The notes under the pieces are model-generated. The model ran no database searches, was not told the DNA's origin, and saw only the letters and a list, made by a program, of their open reading frames with translations. From Hormiphora californensis (lineage: Eukaryota; Ctenophora; Tentaculata; Cydippida; Pleurobrachiidae), in assembly GCA_020137815.1 (NCBI GenBank), contig CM035354.1:1374146-1438145 (forward strand): a DNA stretch of 64,000 nt, in the 5' to 3' direction. The position numbers and the translations under genes are program-made. Shown piece after piece: positions 23,603 through 33,643 of the stretch (its first letter is position 1; each line of letters starts with the position of its first letter).

Positions 23603-24437
23603 TATGAGACTCATTGCTCTAAGGAACAAACAAATTATCTTTTAAAAATCAAACACAAATGTCACCGGTTACCAGGTCACGGGTTCCCAGCAAACGGGTA
23701 CTCTAGTCCATATAATAAATCCCATAATGTTAGTCAGTCTGTCCGTTAATTGGTTTTTCAAACTCCTCCCACAGTTTTTGAGCTAGACCCCTAAAAATTT
23801 GTACACGGGTACCTTGGACCAAGGCGGATGTAAGTACGGGCTCAGATTTTTGATCCGATCTTTACAGCAGTGACGTCACGGGGTGACGTCATTGCGACAA
23901 AAAGACTTACATTTTTCAAACGCTTCTAAGACCCTGAAAACGGCTCTAAATCAAAAAACTAACGCAATAGTGGGAAAAGAGAATCGTTTGAACTTCATTT
24001 TACATGATAGCGATTTCCCGTAACTCAATGTTTAAGGGTCGTAAATCGCGTCGGGAAAGTTAAAAATGCCAAAAATACGATATTTTTCACCGTAGCCACC
24101 CAAAATCTTATCCAATCGATATGAAACTTGGTCGGTATGTGAATTTTAATGTCCTTTGGCCAGGGGTTCCCGGAAAACGGATTGGCAAGATGAGAACTGA
24201 CCGGAGTTCTTATAATTAACGAATTTGGAATTTTTCGTCGACTTTTTTTGGCGACATGAAACGCGAGGAAATTTTCAATGAATTTTAAAATTTTACACTG
24301 CGCGCGTAATTTTAGGTTCCGCGCGCGGCGTAACAAAGCAGCGCTTTTTGGGAAAATTCGCGCGTTACAGTAAATGATTTACCCGCCTCGCCAAAATTGT
24401 AATGGCCGTTTTTTTCAAAACCCCAATGTCTATGATA

Positions 24438-24684
24438 GTAGGAGCGGTTAGATCACCACGTGGTTAAAGTCGCGTGCCACCCCTTTTTGCGCATTGTCAT
24501 AGCTCCTCGAGGTCGTATCCAATCAAGATTCAAGAAATGTCCCTCAAGTTTTCGCTTCTCCTTGAGGAGATCTACAGGTTTGATGAAGGTCACTTTTGGA
24601 TTGGATGCGAAATGAAGCCGTGAGAGTAACCTGAGATTAGGGTGGCGCGCGACTTTCTGCACGTGCTGATCTAACCGCTCCTAC
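24438..24684. mobile_element. Foldback MITE 'GTAGGAGCGG', copy 3
   Basis: Third copy at the same position of the tandem unit, 247 bases, nearly identical to copy 2. Confidence 0.85.
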
Positions 24685-24810
24685 TATGAGACTCATTGCT
24701 CTAAGGAACAAACAAATTATCTTTTAAAAATCAAACACAAATGTCACCGGTTATATGAGGATAAATTACCATTTACCAGGTCACGGGTTCCCAGCAAACG
24801 GGTACTCTAG

Positions 24811-27800
24811 TAATAATAATAATAATAACGACAGTTTTAAATATCCCGCACTGACACAGTTTATTTACAGACAACTCGTTTTCCTTAATTTGAAAGGGAC
24901 TGCAGTAGACTGCCTGCTCCTAGCACGGTTCAAGATTACAAGATTACAAGATTACAAATAAGTTTTAGTATACATAACAAATGAATACAACGCACTCAGC
25001 AGAGCTTCCGCGTGATAAAATGATATTCCCTATATGAGTGAACTACTTCCCCTCAGTGAGCAGGGCAACGAGGGAGTTATCTCTAGGGCTCGAGTATCCT
25101 CTGACAGGTGGAAAGTCTGGTATGGTAGCAAGGAAGTCTCCAAGTGTGACTTTTAGGTTCTCGATTGATGTTGCCAGCCGTACTTCCTCGGGCATCCTGT
25201 TAAAGAGTTGAACCGCTCTAACTCCGAATGATGCCCGTAGCTGTATGAGCGGCGCCATACCCCATCAGATGGGTCGCGGCGCCAGACAGTCCCGTAGCGT
25301 CTGGACTGATTTCTGTGCCGATGTGATGATCCGAGGGACAACTGCTTTCGGACCGTGTCGATGGTGGACGTAGAAGGATATGTTCGTGCTGTTAGGTGCT
25401 AGCCCCTTGTATATCTTCCACATATGTATGATATCTTTCCCGTCTTCTCTGCAAAGAAAGTATCCTGAGGTGGGCTAATCGTTCCCAGTAATTCATGCCT
25501 TCACAGTCTGTGATTCTCCGTGTGAAGAAACGTTGGATTCCCTCGATCTTTGCAATCTCGCCAGTTTGGCATGGCGACCATAGTGGCGAGCAGTATTCTA
25601 GCTTCGGCCGAATGAGCGATTTCAGTAAGGTAACCATGGTTGCTGTAGATCTGTCTCTGAACACTCCTAGGACCCATCCAGCTAATCTTTTGGCTTCTCT
25701 GGTGATGATACCGATGTGTGTTGTCCACGATGCGTCATTGGTCATGTGGATACCCAGATCTTTCACACAGTGTGCAGGGCTAATGTCCTCACCATTTGTA
25801 TTGTAGTATCGATAGTTTTCCACATTGAAGGGAAGAACTCGTAGAAGCTATGTTTTGTTCAGGGTGTAGTTGAGAATTTCGAACTTGTCCTCATGTAGAA
25901 GCATGTTGTTCTTCTTTGACCAATCGGCGATTCTGTCGAGGTCTCCCTGAAGTGATTTCATGTCCTCTGCTTGTTCGATCGATTGCCTGCTCTTCGTGTC
26001 GTCTGCAAACGTTAGTGTACCACCCAGCGTGCAAGCGGCCAAATCACTAACATAGATAATAAACAGAAGTGGACCCAGCACTGAGCCCTGGATCACACTA
26101 CTGATGACATATTCTGGTCTGGAGCAGTAGCCCTCCGTCACTACCGTCTGTGCTCTACCTGTAAGGAAGGCCTCGATCCAGTTCAACAGTTTTCCTCGTA
26201 TGCCGTATCTTTGCAGCTTGCCCAGTAGGATTCGAATATCGACTTTATCGAATGCTTTAGCAAAATCGATATAGGCCACATCTACTTCGTGGCCATTGTT
26301 CAGATCCTCTAGGATTGCATCGTAATGGTTGAGTAGTTGCGTCAGACAGCTTCTACCCGACCGGAATCCATGCTGCTCCTCGTTTATGATCCCTGCCTTT
26401 TCCACAAAGTCCGCTAGTTGACTTCTTACCACTCGTTCGAAGGTTTTAGTGACGTGGCTCGTCAGTGCCACTGGGCGGTAGTTCTCTGGCAGACTCTTAT
26501 TGCCCTTCTTGAAAATGGGTGCAATTTGTTGTTTCTTCAGTTCGGCGGGAATGAACCCGCGGTGAAAGGATTGGTTCCACAATATCCATAGTGGATAGCA
26601 AAGTTTATCCCTGGCCTCGTGGAGAATCAGTGATGGAATATCGCCTTTGGGTGCTGCGGAATGTGGGTTTAGCTCCTTCAAGGCCCCTTCGATGATTGCA
26701 GGGGAAAGTTCAATATCTGTCAACTCGGCTTTCCTCTCTTCGATATCCATTAGGGCGTTTTCTACGTTGACTAGGGAGGGGTCACTGAAAACTTTAACAT
26801 ACTGGTCCTGGAGTATTTCAGCTTTCCTCCGTGGATCATCCGTCAGCTCTCCACTCTGTGACAGTAATGGTCCAACTGTCGACTGTACTTTTCTTTTCCT
26901 CTTCGCAAAAGAGTAAAAAGCTCTGGGATTCTTCTTGATCTGTGCCACTGCTTTGTCTTCCTCAGCATTTATACTTCGGGTAATGTGTTCCTTGATATTG
27001 GTGATGATCTCAGCTGCAAGGGCTTCTAGTTTAGCAACTCTGGTCTGGCCGGCTCCCTTCTTCTGTAGCTTCTTTATTCGTCTGTCGATCCTCCTCCTCT
27101 TTGATTTCAACTTGGTTAGTGCATTGTCCTTAACAAGGTGGGAGTAGTCCTGGATTTTCTTCAGTGGGGCACTGGAGCATGTGACCTGAAGGACAGTGAG
27201 GGTTAGTAGGTTTGTGAATGCTGTGAGCCTATCAATGTTTTCAAGTGATTCACACAATTCCCAAAGAACATCCCAATCAATATCACTAAGCAAGTCCCTC
27301 AGTTTATTCATATCCGATTTGTGATAACACACTCCTTCGAATGACCAACGATCTAGTTTTTTCTTCTTAAAGTGTGGAGTGCATGTCATGTTATACCCTA
27401 GTACACCGGCTACTGTTTTGTGATCTGACATACTAATGGTTGCTTCAACCTCAGTTTTGATAAAGTAGTCCGGTCTATTAGTCAAAATTACATCAAGCAA
27501 ACTGGACTCTCTTGTTGCATCGTCGACAACTTGACATAGGAAATTTTGTTGTGTAAAGTTCTCTGTTGCTGCTGATATTCTGTCTTCTCTGTCTCCCCCC
27601 AGGGTTGAAAGATCCCAATTGTGGTATGGTAGGTTTAGGTCCCCCATGATGTAGAGATCAGGGACAGTTCATTCGTGGGAGTGCTTGTTTATAAAGGCCT
27701 GTAGTGTCTCAAGCAAGTCTTGGTAATCACTGGTGCGGTAGATTGAGGCAACTATGGTGTGACACCTAGCAATGTACACAGCAACCATGTTGTTGAAGTT

Positions 27801-28500
27801 GTCTCCCCAAGAAGTTTTATCAGTGACTATCAGCGAGCCATGAACGAACAGAGCACAGCCTCCCCCGGTCCTGGTCTCCCTATCTGCTCGCCACAGACTG
27901 TATCCCGGTATCTTTACTTGTGCGTCCTCCACTCTTCCATCCCACCAAGTCTCAGTTAGGCCCACTGCCATTACAGGTAGATCAGAGCTGGTGATTTGGT
28001 CCGCAAGGTATCTCATTTTCCACTTTGTTTTGCTAGTGGAGGCAGGGTTGAGACTCCTGCCGTTAATAAGGAGAAGCTTTGATCCGCATACTTCTCCTTT
28101 GGTGCCTTTGTTTAGCGTGCACCCTGTGTCAATTGCGTGCCGGGTGGAATGTTCCACGATATGTTCGAGACTGGCCTGTGTTTGTGTATCTCGGACGCCA
28201 CAAGCCCTGGGAGAGAGATTGTTAGCCTCTCTAGGAGGCGCTCGAAAAAATCCTCCTCTTTACTCTTGTTTGTGTCCTCCCTGGATGGTTCCCTGGACCT
28301 ATTCCTGTCAGCACTGGAAATGTTGCTGGCGTTCCTGGTTCTGGAACTAGATCGTGATCGAGTCCGGTTTTTAGGTTGGTACTGGCCGGAAGTGTTGCGG
28401 TTCCGTTGCCCGGCTATCTTCCATCCTTCGTCGTTGGATCTTCTGGTATTCTTTAGGTGTTGGTGTTGGCAGTCTTCCTTCAAGAGTTATCAAGAGTTCT
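24811..28500 (-). mobile_element. Broken non-LTR retrotransposon (LINE, CR1/jockey-like)
   Basis: On the minus strand, 28483-28112 encodes an Arg/Ser-rich ORF1 remnant. 28157-27669 and 27647-25848 encode an APE-type endonuclease (LLINGRSL, GLTETWWDG, MGDLNLPYHNW, MSDHKTVAG) and reverse transcriptase (PENYRPVALTSHVTKTFERV, YIDFAKAFDKVD, QGSVLGPLLFIIYVSDL, TFADDT). 25823-25043 holds the C-terminal thumb and tail (RPKLEYCSPLWSP). The protein is interrupted by an in-frame TGA at about 27665, a TAG at about 25850, a frameshift near 25435 and another stop near 25265. The catalytic DD pair is intact. The 3' end carries a (TAA)n-type tail at 24811-24829 abutting the tandem repeat, as expected for 3'-primed insertion. 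The element is dead. Confidence 0.9.
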
Positions 28501-28960
28501 CTGATAACGGTGAGTTAGTGGGGAACTATCCCACTTGGATAACGTTATTACGGATACAATCCGTTTCAAAGTGGACCTTAGAGCTTTTTGCTCCTTCAGT
28601 TCAGAGGGCGTAAGATCTGGAGACTGGAGAGAGATAAACAGCCAAAAACTGTTTGGAGTCTTTGAGGTTTCGTGCCTTTTTGAGAATCGCCAGGAGAGTC
28701 GCTCTCATTTCTTTCGCCGATGCGTTACATTGGATTCATCTTCCTGCTCAATAAATAGTTTTACGTTGTAGTTGATGAAAGTTTGAAAGGCCAAGGGGCA
28801 GGGACCAAGGGGCAGGGACCAAGGGGCAGGGAAGGGGCTGGGGCCCTACCCAGCGTGTCCCTGTGCGTCCGGAGCCAGGGGCGTGAACCCCCCTCCCACA
28901 AGCAGGGCCTAAGGGCTACAAGCCCCGCCCCCCGGTAGGGCCTTGGACCTTGGTAACTGG
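28501..28960. other. Possible LINE 5' region and GC-rich direct repeats
   Basis: 28501-28760 may be the 5' end of the LINE but has no recognisable protein. At 28787-28830 the word CCAAGGGGCAGGGA is repeated three times, followed by a G/C-rich stretch to about 28950. No gene seen. Confidence 0.45.
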
Positions 28961-28962
28961 TA

Positions 28963-29335
28963 AAGTCCATTTTTTTTCAACTGTTCACCCAAAAACTGAA
29001 ATTTAATAAAAATTAGAATTTGGGTGGCGCGCGCTACACGTTAACATGTGATAAACGCGCAAAAAAATTCCGCGCACGACTTTGGGGGGTGAACAGTTGA
29101 AAAAAAATGGAGTAAAGTCGGATTTTTTGAAACTGTCACCCCCCTAGGTCTTTTCAAACTTCGTAAATGACCATAAAACCGGTTCCTGACGAGATAGAGA
29201 CTTGAAATTTGGAGGTTACGAAGATCTTGCTATGTTCTTCCGAACCTCCAAATTTCAAGTCTCTATCTAATCAGGAACCGGAGATATGGCAAATTTTGTT
29301 ATTTCAGGGGGTGACAGTTTCAAAAAATCCGACTT
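28963..29335. mobile_element. Two adjacent TA-flanked foldback MITEs
   Basis: 28963-29110 has ends AAGTCCATTTTTTTTCAACT and its complement, with the GCGCGCTACACGTTAACATG middle typical of the 21492 family. 29115-29335 has ends AAGTCGGATTTTTTGAAACT and its complement but a different middle, itself palindromic (AACCTCCAAATTTCAAGTCT). They are separated by only a TA-containing linker. Confidence 0.8.
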
Positions 29336-29534
29336 TATAAGGGATCAGCGATTCCAAGTTTGAGTTTTCAAACTCGCGAAAAGTTTGTTTTTTGACAATT
29401 TTCGAAATTCGAAAATGAGTCAAGTTTTGTACGAAGCAACGCACTATGAAAATATTTCGCGCGTTCCATAAAAAGCGGCGCGTGGATGGCACAAAAAAGT
29501 TGAAAAAACATTTTTTAAAACACGGCTTCTATAA

Positions 29535-29922
29535 GGAACCATAATAAAGTTCAAGAGCGCACCCCATCCAAGAGCGCACCACCTCCAAAAGACACCACTC
29601 CGAGAGCGCACCACATCAAAGAGAGCTCCCCATCCAGAAGATACCGCGCGCAGGGGACACCACGCGCAGAAGAGACCGCACGCGCAAATACAACGCCGCG
29701 CTGGTCTCTTCTGCGCGTGGTGTCCCCTGCGCGTGGTATCTTCTGGATGGGGAGCTCTCTTTGATGTGGTGCGCTCTTGAAGTGGTGTCTTCTGGAGGTG
29801 GTGCGCTCTTGGATGTGGTCTCTTTTGGGTGTGGTGCGCTCTCAGGTGTGGTCTCTCTTCGATCGGGGGCGCTCTTGGGTGCTCTTGGAGGCTCTTGAAC
29901 TTTATTATGGTTCCTTATTCAA
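29535..29922. mobile_element. Foldback element built of 'AGAGCGCACCACATCC' phrases
   Basis: The outer ends AAGGAACCATAATAAAGTTC and its complement at about 29898-29917 form an inverted repeat. Between them both arms consist of degenerate 12-20 base phrases such as AGAGCGCACC, AAGAGACC and CATCCAGAAGATACC, with a well-matched central palindrome around AGGGGACACCACGCGCAGAA (about 29650-29740). A related shorter copy lies at about 30385-30560. No protein coding. Confidence 0.7.
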
Positions 29923-30214
29923 AACGCAGACGGTTCGCGAAGTGAAAGTGAAAGTTTGGTTCGTGTTGTTTTTCTAAAAATCGTGTTGCTTTTCTAAAAA
30001 TCTTTCTCCATCCAGCCAGCCTAACCTGAACCTGATTTTCAATACGATATGGGGAGCTGGAGTAGCTCAGAAACACGAATGTTCCCAAGATCGTTTCACG
30101 AAAGTCGAAAGTGTCAGTGCTCAGGCCTCGGTCTCAGGCCTCAGCCCTCAGGTCTCGGTAGACGGTACTGGATACTTTCGATAACAAACACTTTCCCGTG
30201 GTGCTAGACGAGTA

Positions 30215-30600
30215 AAGTCGGATTTTTTGAAGTTGTCACCCCCAAATGACCGCACATATAAAATTTATCAATTTTGACGCGCACACCACACGTGAACATG
30301 TGATGTGACGCGCAAAAACATTCCGTGCACGAGAAGGGGGGGGTGACAACAAAAGTCCAAGTATGAAGTTTCGGAATAGTTTACCATAAAAAGTTCAAGA
30401 GTGTGTCAGATCAAAGTCCCAACTCCCAAGAACACACCACATTCAAGAGCGCACCACATCCAGAAGAGACCACTCCAAGAGCGGTTTATTTTGGATGGGG
30501 AGCTCTCTTGGAGTAGTCTATTCTGGTGCGGTCTTGCCTCTTGGGTGTGGTATCTTCTGGATGTACTGACTACTGTGGTGTGCTCTCAGATACATGGTAA
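30215..30600. mobile_element. MITE copy (30215-30350) and a partial phrase-repeat element (about 30385-30560)
   Basis: 30215-30350 matches the 21492 element on its left end and middle; the right end stops at GGGGTGACAAC. Next, TACCATAAAAAGTTCAAGAG opens a shorter relative of the 29535 element with AGAGCGCACCACATCCAGAA and the facing TGGATGGGGAGCTCTCTTGG. Its right end is not clear. Confidence 0.65.
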
Positions 30601-30862
30601 ATTCAGTGTAAACCTTACAGTCCACAACACTGTTTAATGCTTGTTGTCCCTGTTTCAAGGAAAAAGTGTGTGCAACTTGTCATATTATTTTATTTTGGTT
30701 CATTTTCGGATCATTTATAATTTCCGACGCCTTTTCCCCTACGTTCCTTTTGTTCGGTGCCGAGCAAGACCTGACCAAGTCCCATTATACCGTGAAACAA
30801 GTATATTTTATTGGTTTTAAAGTTTGATTAAAGATCACAATTAACAATAACTAAACACGATA
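30601..30862. other. Intergenic, no feature seen
   Basis: AT-rich sequence downstream of the lectin gene. No exon or repeat recognised. Confidence 0.4.
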
Positions 30863-30868
30863 TTTATT
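30863..30868 (-). promoter_or_regulatory. Polyadenylation signal of the Ig/lectin gene
   Basis: AATAAA on the minus strand, 37 bases past the stop codon at 30905-30907. Confidence 0.65.
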
Positions 30869-30904
30869 GTTCGCATAGAGTCCTTTACAATATATGTTAG
30901 ATTA

Positions 30905-32690
30905 CTACTGCTCGGGGCATTTGCAGACGAAAGGTCGTTTGTAGTGGATGAAGGAATCGTCCCATCTTCCGTGATCTCGGAAAATTCCAGCGCAATCCTG
31001 ACCTCCGGGGAATCTCTGCATATCGTCCGGTTGTTGTTTGTCCCAGTTGGTCCACTGTACCAATATTTCCATCAAGATCAATCCAGACATCCTCCTGCTC
31101 CAAATCACTAGCACCGATCCACAGCTAGGGAAGAGGGGGGGTTACTAGGGGGTGTTACTAGGGGTTACTAGGTGTTACTAGGGAGTAGGGGTTACCAGGG
31201 GGTGTTACTAGGGGTTACTAGGGGTTACTAGGGGGTGTTACTAGGGGTTACCAGGGGGTGTTACTAGGGGTTACTAGGTGTTAGAATCCACAGCTGGGGG
31301 GGGGGCTTACTAGGGGTTACAAATGGTGAGGGGGGTGGGGGGGGGGGCTCCAAATCGCTAGGGTCGCGTCGGTTTTCGGGTGATTAGGGGAGGGGGTGGC
31401 CGGTAGGTATTATGGTCGGTTGTTGCCTGTTTTATGATCCGGGGAGGGGGTCGGGGGAGATGGGGGTTATGGGTTACTTATTAGATAGAGACGAACTGTA
31501 TTGGAATTCTGAGCTATTACTACCTTATAATTTACTAATTTCACTTACCCAGTTCTCGTGGGCAAACTTCCTGGCATTAGGATGGGACTCGAAACTCTTC
31601 TGGATGTCAGACAGGAGTTGGGCATTCTCCTCCGCACTCTTTGGGAAGGCCAACACCATACCCATATCCTGGCATGTCTGGACGGCCGTGGTCCAGTTCA
31701 CGTACTCATACACAGGTGCAAATACAACATGACCAATGCCGTAGACATCCTCGCAGGTCTGATCAGGAACCCTGATTTCAATGTCGATCTCAATGTTGGT
31801 CCCCTTGCAGCAGTCCCTGATGACACACCTGTAGTTATCCAGGTGATCTTCAGTTACCTCCGGGATGAAGAGGGTCGCCTTACCAGATCCAATCACTCCC
31901 ATCATATCACCCACCTTATCTGGAATGGGGGGGGTGTTAGTGGGGGGGGGGATCCAATAACTCCCATCATCTCACCCACCTTATCTGGAATGGGGGTAGG
32001 GGTGTTAGTGGGGGGGGGGGGGTGTGTGTTAGTGGGGGGAATCCAATAACTCCCATCATCTCACCGATCTTATCTGGAATGGGGGGGGGGGGGGAGGTTG
32101 ACAAGGATGAAATTTAGGGCGGTTATCGAGATTCAATAGAAGACAAATACTCAATATATATGGTGGTGGTCAAGCCAGGAAGGATAGTGTTTTAATAGAA
32201 GACAAATACTAAGCAGCAATACTGGGCTAGTATCTAACTAATTAGTCTTTAGTTAGTGAATTAACTTACCTTTTCCTACACCGGTGGTCTTGTACCAGAT
32301 AACATTGGGGTCTGATCCAGCGTGGTTATGGGCGGCACACACAACGGAAACCTTCTGTCCTAGCTCCACCTCAAGTACCTCAGGGGGCCTCATTATAACC
32401 TCAATCTCACCAGTTGACTTGGTGCAGAAGGTGTTGGACCTTTGGGCAACTGTGGAGAGAGGAGGGGGTTAGTGGGTAACTGTGGATGGAAAGAGAGAGA
32501 GAGAGAGAGGAGGTTAGTTTTGGGGTTTTTAGATGGGGCCGAGCTTTAGATTTAATAAGAACTACGAGAGCAATAAGTCTGCCACAGTACAGTTACTTAT
32601 TGGTACAGTACCACCATGGTATACAGTACTAAGTGGGTGTGACTCACCTGCAAGAGCGAGAAGCCCAGCTAGAATGATAACTCGGATCAT
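30905..32690 (-). CDS. Secreted Ig-like plus C-type lectin domain protein, 4 exons, one frameshift
   Basis: Exons on the minus strand are 32690-32648, 32449-32270, 31919-31549 and 31124-30905. Residues 1-17 form a signal peptide (MIRVIILAGLLALAG). Residues ~30-105 form an Ig-like domain (VELGQKVSVVCAA, VIWYKTT, NYRCVIRD). Residues ~120-270 form a C-type lectin domain starting CEDVYGIGHVVFAPVYEYVN with WTTAVQTCQDMGMVLAFP. The last exon reads LWIGASDLEQEDVWIDLDGN in one frame and VQWTNWDKQQPDD...RPFVCKCPEQ in the next. Its length (220) is one base too long; removing one base in ATTGGTACAG restores a 270 aa chain. The calcium/sugar motif of classical lectins would be QPD here. This is either a sequencing error or a real inactivating change. 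No transmembrane helix is visible, so the product should be secreted; a role in recognition or immunity is only an inference. Confidence 0.8.
31130..31310. repeat. (TTACTAGGGG)n minisatellite with a duplicated exon 4 edge
   Basis: About 14 irregular copies of (G)TTACTAGGGG or GTTACTAGGGGGT fill intron 3 next to the exon 4 acceptor. At about 31288-31300 the array ends in GAATCCACAGCTGGGG, an inverted view of AG|CTGTGGAT, the acceptor and first codons of exon 4. The repeat word itself contains CCCTAG, which matches the true acceptor CCCTAG|CTGTGG. Confidence 0.75.
31885..32092. repeat. Triplication over the acceptor of lectin-gene exon 3
   Basis: The plus-strand string CCCATCATCTCACC(C)ACCTTATCTGGAATGG occurs at the true exon edge (to 31928) and again at about 31964-31994 and 32053-32084, separated by G runs and GTGTTAGTGGG. 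On the minus strand each copy is CCATTCCAG|ATAAG, acceptor plus exon start. The copies keep ~35 bases of exon sequence. Confidence 0.85.
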
Positions 32691-32747
32691 GGTTACTGCT
32701 GTAGGTATCAGATAGAACTCAGTGATGATCTCCGTCCAGTGGACTAG

Positions 32748-32754
32748 TTATATA
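32748..32754 (-). promoter_or_regulatory. TATA box of the Ig/lectin gene
   Basis: The minus strand reads GGTATATAACT, with TATATAA at 32754-32748, 58-64 bases upstream of the ATG. With a start site ~30 bases downstream this leaves a short 5' UTR. A sharp TATA promoter fits a regulated secreted protein. Confidence 0.6.
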
Positions 32755-32929
32755 CCCCCGGGCCCCACTACAGCAGCCCTATCACGCGATGACGCGGCGT
32801 TAGGGCGGCGCATTGCACCTGATACAACATTCCGTGTGATTGGTGGCAAGATCGATATATCATTTTTCAGTACTAAAGACTTGTCAAGCTCAAGGTCTAA
32901 TATACAATTGCCGTTAATCACGTGTCCTC

Positions 32930-33055
<126 letters not shown>

Positions 33056-33105
33056 TACTTTTCACACTCTAAACTAACAGTACCGCGTGTTGTTATAGCA
33101 CACAC

Positions 33106-33411
33106 ATGGCTAAGATCATACGTGGAGGTGTGTTGGTAGTGGCTGCTGGATCTGCCGGTTACTATGGTTACCAAACCACCAAGGAGAGAGTGGGTGAGGT
33201 CCCCCTTCCAACCATTCCAACTGTGAGTGAGGTCAGGGAATCACTGGGAGCAATGAACCCACTCAAAACAGTGAAACAGTATTGGAACTCTGTGGTGATC
33301 AACAGTACACTGTATCTACACAGTAACGTGTCCCCTGATATTGTTAAGGATGGGGTTGTAAAGGGTTATGAGACTGTAGCCAACAAAATAAAGGGTGATG
33401 AGGAAGAGTGA
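33106..33411 (+). CDS. Small mitochondrial membrane protein, MIC13/QIL1-like (tentative)
   Basis: A complete single-exon frame of 101 aa. Residues 5-22 are hydrophobic and glycine-rich (GGVLVVAAGSAGYYGYQ), followed by a charged middle and a C-terminal segment YWNSVVINSTLYLHSNVSPD then VVKGYETVANKIK. This order, an N-terminal membrane helix and then a WN(x) ... K(E/D)GWEYV-like helix, resembles MIC13 (QIL1), a subunit of the MICOS complex at mitochondrial cristae junctions. The similarity is short and I rate it as plausible, not proven. The gene is transcribed away from the Ig/lectin gene and 233 bases upstream of a mitochondrial carrier on the same strand. Stop is TGA after GDEEE. Confidence 0.5.
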   Translation: MAKIIRGGVLVVAAGSAGYYGYQTTKERVGEVPLPTIPTVSEVRESLGAMNPLKTVKQYWNSVVINSTLYLHSNVSPDIVKDGVVKGYETVANKIKGDEEE

Positions 33412-33643
33412 TTTTAGAAGGGGTGAAATAAGAGGATGGAGTTTTGTTGAATGTAATTAACTTATTTATTAACACTTTTCAAGTTTCATAGAATATTGGT
33501 TCTTTGGTTTTTACATATATATCTACCCCTGGCACCCCCTGGGTATGACATCCCCTCTTCTTCTCTACCTCCTGCGCTGTCCTCTCCCTCATCATTCCCC
33601 CACTACCAATAACCCATCCCTGAATTATATAGCAGCCAGCAAT

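Larger units (their letters stand above)
20547..24811. repeat. Tandem array of a ~1 kb unit, three copies plus a partial fourth
   Basis: The core unit begins near TCCATATAATAA(T/A)TCC and runs ~720 bases to CAAAACCCAA. Cores are at about 20547-21265, 21732-22470 and 23702-24425; all contain CAGTGACGTCACGGGGTGAC and GCGCGCGTAATT. Each core is followed by a 186-247 base foldback element and a ~90-base tail ending CAGCAAACGGGTACTCTAG. A partial fourth tail ends at 24811, where LINE sequence begins. Copies are ~95% alike. Copies 1 and 2 carry extra insertions (21492-21642 and 22475-23354). No protein is encoded. Confidence 0.88.
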
